This document shows, piece by piece, positions 47,527 to 55,759 of a DNA stretch of 64,000 bases. The DNA is from Seongchinamella sediminis. GTDB lineage: Bacteria > Pseudomonadota > Gammaproteobacteria > Pseudomonadales > Halieaceae. Within the stretch, counting starts at the first letter, position 1, and each line of letters opens with the position of its first letter. The DNA lies in assembly GCF_003457605.1 (NCBI RefSeq), contig NZ_QRAN01000006.1, positions 124,001-188,000 of the forward strand, in the 5' to 3' direction. Made by a program: the position numbers and the translations under genes. Under the pieces are notes generated by a model. That model searched no databases. It saw only the letters and a list, made by a program, of their open reading frames with translations, and was not told the DNA's origin.

Positions 47527-48161
47527 GCGTGGGCAAGGGTAGCCTGCATTTCGTGCTGGCGAGCCTGCTCGCCTTCGGGCTGACGTTGGCCTGCCTGCTG
47601 GCGCTGGCCAGGCTGGAGCCCGGATTGCTGGCGGTGTTTGATGCCCACCGGCAGGCACTGGCTGGGCTGTGGCAGTTCGCGGCGCGCAACCTGCAGGGTT
47701 CGATTCCGCTATTTGTGCTGGTATTGCTGGCCTATGTCTGGCAGATGGTCGGGCTGGGCCAACTGTTTCAGCGGCGGCGTCCGCCGGTGGACCAGGTGAT
47801 GCGCAAGGAACAGCTGCTGGATCTTTGCGCCAGCCTGTTTTTCGGTATCGGCGTGATCTGGACGGCGATAGGGATGCGCGGCGCGCTGTTGTTTGCACTG
47901 GGCGACACTGCCCAGGTCGCGCCGGACAGCGGGTCGGCGGTACTGCAGCGCCTGGTGGAAGGGGGGATACTGCTGGCACTGAGCACCACCATTGTTGGCG
48001 GCGTCGGCGGCTACCTGATGCGCGCCGGCAAGCAACTGGTGTATGGGCGGGAGCTGGCGCTGTTATATCTCGATACCTCAATGGGGGGCAGTGCTGGGCC
48101 GCAAACAACACCCTCGGCAAGGGGGCAGGCCGAGCCTGCTGTCGAGCAGACCGGACCCTGA
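47523..48161 (+). CDS. MotA/TolQ/ExbB-like inner-membrane protein
   Basis: A 212-residue protein with about four membrane helices (residues 8-30, 60-78, 98-125 and 145-165). The stretch EGGILLALSTTIVGGVGGYLMR resembles the conserved helix of MotA/TolQ/ExbB proton-channel subunits (ALxTTxxGLxxA), and a Met-Arg-Lys-Glu cytoplasmic loop precedes helix three. The match is to fold and motif, not a close homologue. The next gene encodes a single-helix protein with an intramembrane Asp, as expected for an ExbD/MotB partner. A proton-motive-force-driven envelope motor is inferred. Confidence 0.62.
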   Translation: MSVGKGSLHFVLASLLAFGLTLACLLALARLEPGLLAVFDAHRQALAGLWQFAARNLQGSIPLFVLVLLAYVWQMVGLGQLFQRRRPPVDQVMRKEQLLDLCASLFFGIGVIWTAIGMRGALLFALGDTAQVAPDSGSAVLQRLVEGGILLALSTTIVGGVGGYLMRAGKQLVYGRELALLYLDTSMGGSAGPQTTPSARGQAEPAVEQTGP

Positions 48162-48170
48162 GACGGAGCT

Positions 48171-48836
48171 GTGGTGAGAAGCCCCTGGGAGCTGGTCAGC
48201 CGTGGCCAGGACGACATGGAAGCGCTGCAGACCGACGTGATGCGCTTCATGGCCATCCTCGGGCTGTGTCTGGCGGCTATTTTTTCCCTGGTGAAAAGCC
48301 CTGACTTTCATGCCCCGGCGCAGGCGCCGCCAGCTGCCGCGCCATCACCCGCAGAGCCAGCGTCGGCAGTGCCACCCGAGGAGCCCCGGTCGCCGCCGGA
48401 TCCAGCGCCGGCGCCAGCGCGGGCGGAAGCTGCAGCCGACCCGCGGCCAGTACCGCCGGAACCGCTGGCGCCGGCCACAGCGGCGGATGCCGGTTTCGGC
48501 CTCGAGTTCGAGTCAGCCCGGGCACTGGCCGCGCTGGTAGCTGCTGGCAGCGTAACGCTGGTGGTGACAGACGGGGAGTCATTCTGGCGTTGGTCCGGTG
48601 ATGCCGGGCTAACAGAGACCAGGGGCTTATCCGCCTACTTCGCCATGGAGGAGCGGACGGTGCCGGCCCGGTTTCGCCTTGCGGCGGACCGGCAGCTGGG
48701 CGCGGGCAGCAAGGCCTGGGGCGTGGTACTCCCGGTCGCCATCAGGGCGCAGATCGATGCCCAGGTGGCGCGCGACAGGGGTGGCTTGTTGACGATTTCC
48801 GCCGACGGCACGGTCAGCCGGCAAACGATGCCCTGA
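48171..48836 (+). CDS. ExbD/MotB-like partner protein with Pro-rich linker
   Basis: A 221-residue protein starting at GTG 48171 or 48174. The only membrane helix (about residues 21-42, TDVMRFMAILGLCLAAIFSL) carries Asp22 at its start, as in ExbD, TolR and MotB, where this Asp carries protons. A long Pro/Ala-rich linker (residues 48-108) can cross the periplasm. A small C-terminal domain (residues 110-221) has no OmpA-type peptidoglycan motif and is not recognised. It follows the MotA/TolQ-like gene by nine bases. Energised work across the envelope is inferred. Confidence 0.6.
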   Translation: MVRSPWELVSRGQDDMEALQTDVMRFMAILGLCLAAIFSLVKSPDFHAPAQAPPAAAPSPAEPASAVPPEEPRSPPDPAPAPARAEAAADPRPVPPEPLAPATAADAGFGLEFESARALAALVAAGSVTLVVTDGESFWRWSGDAGLTETRGLSAYFAMEERTVPARFRLAADRQLGAGSKAWGVVLPVAIRAQIDAQVARDRGGLLTISADGTVSRQTMP

Positions 48837-48843
48837 ATACTGG

Positions 48844-48870
48844 CCACTGTTACCCTTACCGGCGCAGTGG
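48844..48870 (+). terminator. Weak hairpin after the envelope operon
   Basis: CCACTG (48844-48849) pairs with CAGTGG (48865-48870) around a 15-base loop, eight bases after the stop. No clear U-tract follows, so it is a weak candidate for the operon end. Confidence 0.25.
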
Positions 48871-48907
48871 TAATGTAGCAGCCGGTTGAGCTTCCTGGAA
48901 GAGAATA

Positions 48908-49774
48908 ATGACACTGACAGTCACCCCGACAGATGCATCCTGCGGCGCAGTAGTCAGCGGCGTGGACATTACCCGGCCCCTGTCTGCTGATCTTGCGGCA
49001 GAGTTGCGGGCACACTGGCTGGAACACAAGGTACTGGTGTTCCCGCAACAGAGAATGAGCAACACTGACCTGGAGCGCTTCTCCCTCGCTTTCGGCGAAC
49101 CGGGGGAAGACCCGTTTTTCGGTCACATCGACGGGCATGAACACATCTGCGCCATCCAGCGGCTCGCCGACGAGAAGGCGCCGGTGTTCGCCGAGATTTT
49201 TCACTCCGACTGGAGTTTTATGGACATTCCCCCCGCCGGCACGGTGTTATTCGGCATTAACATTCCCCCGGTGGGCGGCGACACCCTGTTTGCTGACCAG
49301 GTTGCAGCCTATGAAAATTTGCCCGATTCGCTGCGCGAGAGGGTAGAGGGTCTCACTGCCATTCATTCGGCAGAACTGGGCTACGCACCCGATGGCGTCT
49401 ATGGTTTCAGTGAAGAGAACAAAACCCGCAGCATGAAGATACTGCCCAGCGAGAAAGCCCGCGAGAAGCGTGAGCACCCGCTGGTAACCACCCACCGGGA
49501 AACGGGAAAGAAAGCCCTGTTTTCCTCTCTCGCTTACATCCAGGGCTTTGTCGGTATGGAGCAGGAGGAAGCCGCGTCGCTGCTGGTTGAGCTGTATGCG
49601 CACCAGACCCGGGACGAATTCGTCTACCGCCACCCGTGGCAAAAAGACATGCTCGTGATGTGGGATAACCGCTCGCTGCTGCATTCCGCCACCGGGGGCT
49701 ACGACGGTTACGACCGGCTTCTGCACCGCACGACTATCGCCGATACGGGGGGACACCAGTACCAGAGCGCTTGA
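48908..49774 (+). CDS. TauD/TfdA family Fe(II)/2-oxoglutarate dioxygenase
   Basis: A 288-residue cytosolic enzyme. The iron triad is His99 and Asp101 (FHSDWSF) with His259 (NRSLLHSAT), and the 2-oxoglutarate arginine is Arg274 (LLHRTTI). The N-terminal block (GAVVSGVDITRPLS) and the wide substrate loop are typical of taurine, 2,4-D or alkylsulfate dioxygenases. The metallo-beta-lactamase sulfatase homologue at 52984 suggests sulfur or alkylsulfate use as one option. Substrate is not known. It is separated from the envelope operon by 71 bases and is not part of it. Confidence 0.9.
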   Translation: MTLTVTPTDASCGAVVSGVDITRPLSADLAAELRAHWLEHKVLVFPQQRMSNTDLERFSLAFGEPGEDPFFGHIDGHEHICAIQRLADEKAPVFAEIFHSDWSFMDIPPAGTVLFGINIPPVGGDTLFADQVAAYENLPDSLRERVEGLTAIHSAELGYAPDGVYGFSEENKTRSMKILPSEKAREKREHPLVTTHRETGKKALFSSLAYIQGFVGMEQEEAASLLVELYAHQTRDEFVYRHPWQKDMLVMWDNRSLLHSATGGYDGYDRLLHRTTIADTGGHQYQSA

Positions 49775-49891
49775 TGCGGTGAACTGTGCAGAGCTTGCCG
49801 GATCCCGGATGCCAGCTACACTGGATGAGGGACTGTGCCTCTGCCGTGCAGCGCCCGGGAGCGCCAACCCAGCATAATGGAGAATAGAGCC

Positions 49892-51394
49892 ATGGCCAGA
49901 GCTACCTTCATCACCAGAACGGGTCCCGGATTCATGCAAATTCTGTTAATGCTGCTGGCAGTGGCGCTCGCCCCACCTGGATTCGCCGCCAAAGGCGGCA
50001 ATGGCGGTGGCGGCAATGGCGGCGGCGATAGCTACACCGTTGGCGGTAGCGTCAGCGGCCTGCAATCCGCAGATGTAGTAACACTGCAGATGGAAAGTGG
50101 GTCCAGCAGTGAAGCCATTACCACGGGCAACGGCCCTTTCACTTTCGCCAACAGCCTACCTCGCAGAAGCAGCTATAGCGTCACGGTGTCGGCGCAACCA
50201 GAGGCCGCGACTTGTGTGGTGGAAAATGGCAGTGGCACCATCAACAAGCGCGACATCAGCAACGTAAACGTCCTCTGTAGCTATGAACCGGTGGCTACCA
50301 CCTACAGTATTGGCGGCACCCTGTCTGGCCTGGCGGAGGGGAGCAGTGTTACCCTCAGTAACCTGGGTGAAGAGCTTGTGCTGGCTGCCAACGGCGATTT
50401 CACGTTTCCCTCAGCCCTTGCCGACGGTACCGGCTATAATGTGACGGTTGCTGCCCAGCCCGCCGGGCAGAGCTGTGCGGTGGCTAATGCTGCCGGCACC
50501 GTGTCCGGGGCGGACGTTGCCGATGTGACCGTTAGCTGTGAAACCACTGCCGTTACCCTCACCCGACTGGAGGGCGCAGGCGACAGCATCATGCGCGGTT
50601 ACAACGCGTCCTGCACCGGCAACACCGGTTTCCTTGACCTGTTCTGCTATTCCGGTGGTGACCAGAACCAGAACTCCTTCCTCGATGGCTCCAGCTCCAA
50701 CGTGGTCAGCCTGCTGGATCGTTACCTCGCCCAGCAGGCTAATTTTAGCGGCAGCAAGGCCGCGTCGGTTTCAGGCGCGGAGATGACGGCTGCGGACAAG
50801 AATAACTTTGCCAGCCAGGCAAGCGCTATTGTTGCTGCCACCAGCCAGCCGACCGTGGTCGTGGTGGAACTGGGTGGCAACGACCTCTGCAACCGGTCAT
50901 CGGATGCAGACCTCTACAGCGATGCGGTGTGGCAGGGCGCGGTACAGGCCGGCCTCGATGTGCTGGTGAACCATCTACCGGATGGCTCTACTGTCTACCT
51001 CTCCAGCGTGCCCCGGGTACAGGACCTCAGGGCTGTGGGACTGGCAAAGCAGGCGGCTGAAAGTGGCGTGGATTGCGCCTCGTTCTGGAGCAGCTTTGAT
51101 GTATGCAGGATTGCCACGGCGAGTGACACCTACTTTGACGCCCTGCAGGAGCGCCAGCGGCGTTACAACGAAATACTGGCTGAACAGGCCGCGGCTTATA
51201 ACGCCGATGCGCTCACAACCGGGGTAGAGGTGGTCGCCGAGTATCAGGCGGTGATTGCCGACAGCACGGTTTCAGCGGTGGGTAATTTCGCCTTTACGCC
51301 CAGCCAGATAAACGGGGGAGATTGCTTCCATCCCAGTATCTCCGGGCAGAATAAAGTAGCGGAGATCCTCTGGAACAATAATCCGTTCAGGTAG
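49892..51394 (+). CDS. Secreted SGNH/GDSL hydrolase with two N-terminal repeat domains
   Basis: A 500-residue exported protein. ATG 49892 follows GGAGA. After the signal peptide there is a Gly-rich segment. Two tandem domains of about 80 residues follow (YTVGGSVSGLQSADVVTLQM and YSIGGTLSGLAEGSSVTLSN), each ending in a Cys-containing strand. The catalytic domain (residues about 220-500) has block I as GDSIMRGYN, block III as GGNDLCN and the Asp-His dyad as DCFHPS. It probably acts on esters of carbohydrates or lipids outside the cell. It converges with the DsbA/GspC-like gene across three bases. Confidence 0.85.
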   Translation: MARATFITRTGPGFMQILLMLLAVALAPPGFAAKGGNGGGGNGGGDSYTVGGSVSGLQSADVVTLQMESGSSSEAITTGNGPFTFANSLPRRSSYSVTVSAQPEAATCVVENGSGTINKRDISNVNVLCSYEPVATTYSIGGTLSGLAEGSSVTLSNLGEELVLAANGDFTFPSALADGTGYNVTVAAQPAGQSCAVANAAGTVSGADVADVTVSCETTAVTLTRLEGAGDSIMRGYNASCTGNTGFLDLFCYSGGDQNQNSFLDGSSSNVVSLLDRYLAQQANFSGSKAASVSGAEMTAADKNNFASQASAIVAATSQPTVVVVELGGNDLCNRSSDADLYSDAVWQGAVQAGLDVLVNHLPDGSTVYLSSVPRVQDLRAVGLAKQAAESGVDCASFWSSFDVCRIATASDTYFDALQERQRRYNEILAEQAAAYNADALTTGVEVVAEYQAVIADSTVSAVGNFAFTPSQINGGDCFHPSISGQNKVAEILWNNNPFR

Positions 51395-51397
51395 GCA

Positions 51398-52909
51398 TCA
51401 GTCCCTGAAACGGTAGGTGTAGTGATGTGCCAGGCCGCCCTGGCGGACCACGCGCAGGCGCACCTCATCCTCCGTCTGCAGCGCGTGCCACAGTGGTTTA
51501 TCGCCCTCGTGCATGGGCTGCTCGTTGACCATCGCAATCACGTCACCCGGCTGCAGGCCGAGCAGTTCATAGAGGCCGCCGGGTTCCACCGTAGCGACCT
51601 TCAGCAGCTGAAAACCTCCTGCCTTCAGGGGCACTGTTTCAAGCGAGGCCTCCAGCGCGGCAACGTCCGACATGAGCACCAGCACATCGGTGCGATCGAG
51701 AGTCAGCGGCACTGCCCGGTGGGGGTACTGCAGAGACGCCGGCATTTCCGCATCGACGTCCGTCTCGTCGCTAGCGGGTGGTTCCCTCCTGGCCGGGGCT
51801 TGCGGCCCATTGAAACCAATCCACTCGGGAACCCCCCGGTTCAGTATTTCGACACGGTCGGCCAGCACCCGGCGTATTGTCAACTGGCTACCCAGGAGTT
51901 CACCTTCCCGGTAGAAGCCGGGCGTCTGGGCCTGCGCGACAGGGGCGAGCGCCGCCAGCCCCAGACCGGGGCCGGTGGCCGCTACCACTGCGTCAAGCTT
52001 TAGCGCTTCAAGGGATTGTTGCCTGGCCGCGATCATGCGCGGTGAGTCGATGCCCAGTCGCCTGAGCTCGCTATCGATTAACCACAGTAAGTGCCCCGGT
52101 TCCGCATTAGCCCCGGCATAGAGACCGTTGACAAATACGGCGGGAACAGCGTCCACGCCCAGGTCGCTGGCCAGCTCAGCGTCGGCCTGCAATCGTTTTG
52201 CGGCCTGTTCATTAGCCATGCAGGCCGCGAATTTATCCATCGACAGCCCGGCTGCGCGCCCGCCACTCAATATGCGCTGGCGGTCGGGCGGGCCGGAGCC
52301 GGCCACCATGAAGTCGCGGTATTGCCAATAGGCCTCCTGCGCCACGGCGCAGTAACCGGCCAACGCAGCCAGCCTGCCGTGTCGATGAAAAGGCATTACC
52401 AGGTTGCGTTCGGCGTGCTGGATGACACCCGGGTACAGTGGTAGCAGGTGGCTCAGCTGCTGCTGCCAGCGGCCGCAATGGGGGGACTCCAGGTTACAGA
52501 ACACGACGATTTCAATGGGGTAATCGCCCTCGGGCCGCGTACGGCCAGGTGCCCCCCGGACTGGCAGTCGCGGCGCTTGCGGCGGTTGCAGTTTAATGTG
52601 TGCGACTTTGTCCTTTGCGGTGCCCGTGTCCAGTTCGGCCAGCAGGCTGGCTTCGAGCACGCTGCGCAGCAGCCGGTAGCGTTGCATGTCGATGTCATGG
52701 AGCGCGAGCGAGGCGGCGCGTTCGGTTTCCGCCAGGGTAAAACGGCTGCCCGCGGCAGTGCCGACTACCGGCGAATCCTGCCTGGTCGATTCCGGGGGGG
52801 AAGCGGCCCGGCGGGCCTGCTGGGGTTCACAGGCCGTGGCGGACAGGCACAGCAGAAGCAGCGCCAGTAGACGGGCGATGGGGAGTGGCAGCAGTGCAAC
52901 TGGCATCAT
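51398..52909 (-). CDS. Lipoprotein fusing DsbA-like, GspC-like and PDZ domains
   Basis: A 503-residue lipoprotein with lipobox SATAC (Cys27). Residues 55-270 resemble DsbA-type thioredoxins: VVFCNLESPHCGRW, with the CxxC motif changed to SPHC (Ser142, Cys145) and the cis-Pro loop VPAVFVNG (Pro256). Cys138 lies just before and might serve as a second thiol. Residues 330-366 (GFYREGELLGSQLTIRRVLADRVEIL) look like the homology region of type II secretion GspC. The C-terminus (residues 430-500, LYELLGLQPGDVIAMVNEQP) is PDZ-like. The fusion suggests a thiol-active envelope scaffold. It follows the sulfatase homologue after 74 bases. Confidence 0.72.
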   Translation of the reverse strand: MMPVALLPLPIARLLALLLLCLSATACEPQQARRAASPPESTRQDSPVVGTAAGSRFTLAETERAASLALHDIDMQRYRLLRSVLEASLLAELDTGTAKDKVAHIKLQPPQAPRLPVRGAPGRTRPEGDYPIEIVVFCNLESPHCGRWQQQLSHLLPLYPGVIQHAERNLVMPFHRHGRLAALAGYCAVAQEAYWQYRDFMVAGSGPPDRQRILSGGRAAGLSMDKFAACMANEQAAKRLQADAELASDLGVDAVPAVFVNGLYAGANAEPGHLLWLIDSELRRLGIDSPRMIAARQQSLEALKLDAVVAATGPGLGLAALAPVAQAQTPGFYREGELLGSQLTIRRVLADRVEILNRGVPEWIGFNGPQAPARREPPASDETDVDAEMPASLQYPHRAVPLTLDRTDVLVLMSDVAALEASLETVPLKAGGFQLLKVATVEPGGLYELLGLQPGDVIAMVNEQPMHEGDKPLWHALQTEDEVRLRVVRQGGLAHHYTYRFRD

Positions 52910-52983
52910 GGCCCCATTATTAACGACTGGAAGGCTTGAGGGAATAACGATGGTGAACGGCTGGATTGGCCACGGTGCGCCTA

Positions 52984-54687
52984 TCAGTCAATCGACTCGA
53001 AGTAGCCCAGTATGCGCAGGGCGGTGAGCTTGCTGCCCGCAATGTCCATGCTGTCACCGGCCAGCGCGGCCGCCGGATTCTGCAGTCCGGCGGCGATGGC
53101 CTTCCAGCTTGCCTCAGTGGTGTCGATAGTGGCGTCCACGTTCGCGTCGATACCGGAAACTACCCTGGCCACGCCACGGCGGATGCGCAGGGTGAACTGT
53201 TTGCCACTGTCGCGAAAGTTGAACCCGAGAGCCACCTCCTGGTCCAGTGTTGCTTCCGCTTTCAGCAGGGGCGGCATGGCGTGGAGAAAATTCTCGATCG
53301 GCAGGGTGGCGAGAAAGCCCTCGCTGATGCGTGGCCGGAAGGCCGGGTTCAGTCCGTCGGCCACCTCCCGGGCCACGGTAAAGTAGTAGTTGCGCGCGTT
53401 GGGATTGGCCTCAAGCTCGCCCAGCTGGCGCAGGGCGCTGGCGCGCAGGTCAAGCGACGCCCTGTCGCCGGGTGCCAGCACCAGCAGGTGATCGCTCAGT
53501 TCCAGTGCCCACTGTGCGTCGCCAGAGGCAAGCGCCTCCTGCGCCCTGGCCAGCAGATTGCGGTCGTCGCCCGCCAGTGCCGCCATGCGCTGCGCCTGCT
53601 GGCGTTCAGTCATCGGCTGCAGCTCGCTGGGGTTGCCGCTGAACCAGCCCAGGTAACCACTGAAGATCGAACGCACTGACCAGCTGACCTTGCCGTAAAA
53701 TTCCTGCAGCCAGGGATTGCTGGCCAGGTGAGCCGGCAGCTGCACCTCTGCGACGATCTGGTCCGGGGTGAGCCCCCGGTTCATGTGCCGCAGGGTCTGG
53801 TCGTGAACGAAGTTGATGGCATCGCTGTAGTCGCCCAGCAGCGCCCTGATGGTGTCCCGGCCCGCGACGGGTCGGCCGTGACTCGGCACCAGGTACTCGG
53901 CGTCAAGCTCGCGAATGCGATCCAGCGAGTGAGCCCACTGTTTGACATCACGGTAGGCGGTGCCGCGGATCGTGTAGAGGTTGGGGAAGGCCTGGTAGAT
54001 ATTGTCGCCCGACAGCACTACCCGTTTGTCGGGTAGCCAGACAAACAGCTGGTCCGGGGTCTCGCCGGGCGCGTGTACCAGCTCGAGGCGCAGTCCGGCA
54101 ACGTCGACCGACAGCCGATCTGTGAAAGTGCGGGTCGGTGTCAGGGCGAACAGCTCACTGTCCGGGGTGATGCCGAGCGCCGGGCCAATGCCGTCATTAA
54201 TGAGTTCCCCCGGCGGCAGGTGGTTACCGAACATGCGCATGGAACGCAGGGAAATGATCGGCCGGATCTGGTTGATGACGCGATTGATATGCTCGCTGGT
54301 GGTCTCATGGGCGTACACCGGGATATCGGCGCGGGCGGCAAAGACACTGGCGCCGAACACGTGGTCGGTGTGGTTGTGGGTGTAGATAATGGCCCGCACC
54401 GGTTTGTCGGTAATTTCCCGGAACGCCGCCAGCACCGCGCGCGCCTCTGCGATGGTTTCCATGGTGTCGACAATGACAATGCCGTCCTTACCTTCCAGCA
54501 TGATGGCGTTGGCCAGCCCGAAGCCGATGGCAACGTACACACCGTCCGTCACCTTTTCCACGCCCTGGCGGAACAGCTTGCTGTGTTCCGTCAGTGCCTG
54601 CGGGGCCAGCCGGGTCGCCGGTTGACCAGCCTGGTCTGCGCCACAGGCAGCCAACAGGGTCAGGAGCAGAATTTGCAGATAACGCAT
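52984..54687 (-). CDS. Metallo-beta-lactamase-fold alkyl-sulfatase-like lipoprotein
   Basis: A 567-residue protein with lipobox LAAC (Cys15). The zinc motif THNHTDH is at residues 103-109. The following blocks (VYAHETTSEHINRV, HAPGETPDQLFVWLP, VLSGDNIYQAFPNLYTIRG and YLVPSHGRPV) match the SdsA/Bds1-type alkyl sulfatase family. The alkylsulfatase dimerisation domain (about residues 390-440) and C-terminal SCP2-like domain (about 455-567) complete the architecture. It may hydrolyse alkyl sulfates in the envelope. The gene diverges from the SDR gene. Confidence 0.88.
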   Translation of the reverse strand: MRYLQILLLTLLAACGADQAGQPATRLAPQALTEHSKLFRQGVEKVTDGVYVAIGFGLANAIMLEGKDGIVIVDTMETIAEARAVLAAFREITDKPVRAIIYTHNHTDHVFGASVFAARADIPVYAHETTSEHINRVINQIRPIISLRSMRMFGNHLPPGELINDGIGPALGITPDSELFALTPTRTFTDRLSVDVAGLRLELVHAPGETPDQLFVWLPDKRVVLSGDNIYQAFPNLYTIRGTAYRDVKQWAHSLDRIRELDAEYLVPSHGRPVAGRDTIRALLGDYSDAINFVHDQTLRHMNRGLTPDQIVAEVQLPAHLASNPWLQEFYGKVSWSVRSIFSGYLGWFSGNPSELQPMTERQQAQRMAALAGDDRNLLARAQEALASGDAQWALELSDHLLVLAPGDRASLDLRASALRQLGELEANPNARNYYFTVAREVADGLNPAFRPRISEGFLATLPIENFLHAMPPLLKAEATLDQEVALGFNFRDSGKQFTLRIRRGVARVVSGIDANVDATIDTTEASWKAIAAGLQNPAAALAGDSMDIAGSKLTALRILGYFESID

Positions 54688-54909
54688 GTTTTATCCTTGT
54701 AAGTCGAAGTGGTCGGCAGGGCTGCCCCGCATTGAGCCATATCCAGCCGGAATTTTCATGACTTGCACTGGTAAACGCCAGCCGCTTGGTCTGCGCCCGG
54801 GGCAAAGCATGTTGGCTTGTTATACACTAGCGCCTGCAATCATTCGCCGGCGCAGGCTTTGCTGCAAGACCCGGTAAAGTTAATTGATAAAGCGATCGAG
54901 GAGAAAGCC

Positions 54910-55695
54910 ATGTCGGATTACCTGGATTCCCTGTTCAGCCTGGCCGGAAAAACAGCCCTGGTTACCGGTGGCGCCAAGGGTATCGGGCGGATGATATCGG
55001 AGGGCCTGCTGCAGGCCGGGGCGCGGGTATATATTTCCTCGCGCTCCGCTGAGGACTGTACCGCAGCGGCTGAAGACATGTCTGCCCTGGGGGAGTGCCG
55101 GGCGTTTCCCCACGACCTGTCAGGGCTGGATGGTATCCAGGCGCTGGTGGCGGAGGTGCAACAGGCCGGCCACGGCCTGGACATACTGGTCAACAATTCG
55201 GGGGCGACCTGGGGGGCGCCGCTGGACGAGTTTCCCGAGTCGGGTTGGGACAAGGTCATGGACCTGAATGTAAAGAGCCCGTTTTTCCTGCTGCAAAAGC
55301 TGCTGCCGCTGCTGAAAGCCGCCGCCAGCAGTGAAGACCCTGCCCGGGTGGTCAATATCAGCTCCGTCGCCAGCATGATGACCCAAACCCAGGGTGCCTA
55401 TTCCTATATGGCCAGCAAGGCCGCTATTTCACATCTGAACAAGGGCCTGGCGCGTGACCTGGCGAAGGACAACATCACCGTTAATGCGATTGCTCCCGGA
55501 TTCTTTCCCAGCAAAATGACCCGGCATATGAGCACTGACGAAGGCATGAAGATGCTGTGCTCGCTCACGCCCCTGGGCCGCATTGGCAAACCCACCGATA
55601 TCAGCGGCATGGTGATTTACCTGTGTAGCCAGGCGGGTACCTTCGTTACCGGGAGTGTGCTCCCCCTCAGCGGTGGCCTGGAACTCGTGGGCTGA
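54910..55695 (+). CDS. SDR family oxidoreductase (RhlG-like)
   Basis: A 261-residue SDR. ATG 54910 follows GAGGAG; a longer frame from 54817 has no ribosome site. The cofactor motif is TGGAKGIG (residues 19-26), NNSGATWG is near 92-99, and the catalytic Ser and Tyr-Lys lie in NISSVAS and YSYMASKAA. The C-terminus keeps GGLELVG. It resembles RhlG-type or glucose-1-dehydrogenase-like reductases; the substrate is not defined. It follows a 222-base divergent region after the sulfatase homologue, in which a -10-like TATACA is visible near 54821. Confidence 0.88.
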   Translation: MSDYLDSLFSLAGKTALVTGGAKGIGRMISEGLLQAGARVYISSRSAEDCTAAAEDMSALGECRAFPHDLSGLDGIQALVAEVQQAGHGLDILVNNSGATWGAPLDEFPESGWDKVMDLNVKSPFFLLQKLLPLLKAAASSEDPARVVNISSVASMMTQTQGAYSYMASKAAISHLNKGLARDLAKDNITVNAIAPGFFPSKMTRHMSTDEGMKMLCSLTPLGRIGKPTDISGMVIYLCSQAGTFVTGSVLPLSGGLELVG

Positions 55696-55759
55696 CCCGG
55701 GTGCCGGCAAGTTGCCGCCGCCTGCAGGCTGTATAGCGCCAACTGGAGCATAGACATCG

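Noticed and set aside
43772-48836. Reading the envelope operon as a Tol-Pal, Ton, flagellar motor or Zorya defence system
   Set aside because: There is no TolA, TolB, Pal, TonB, OmpA-type or helicase/nuclease gene. Only the two membrane proteins resemble the motor pair.
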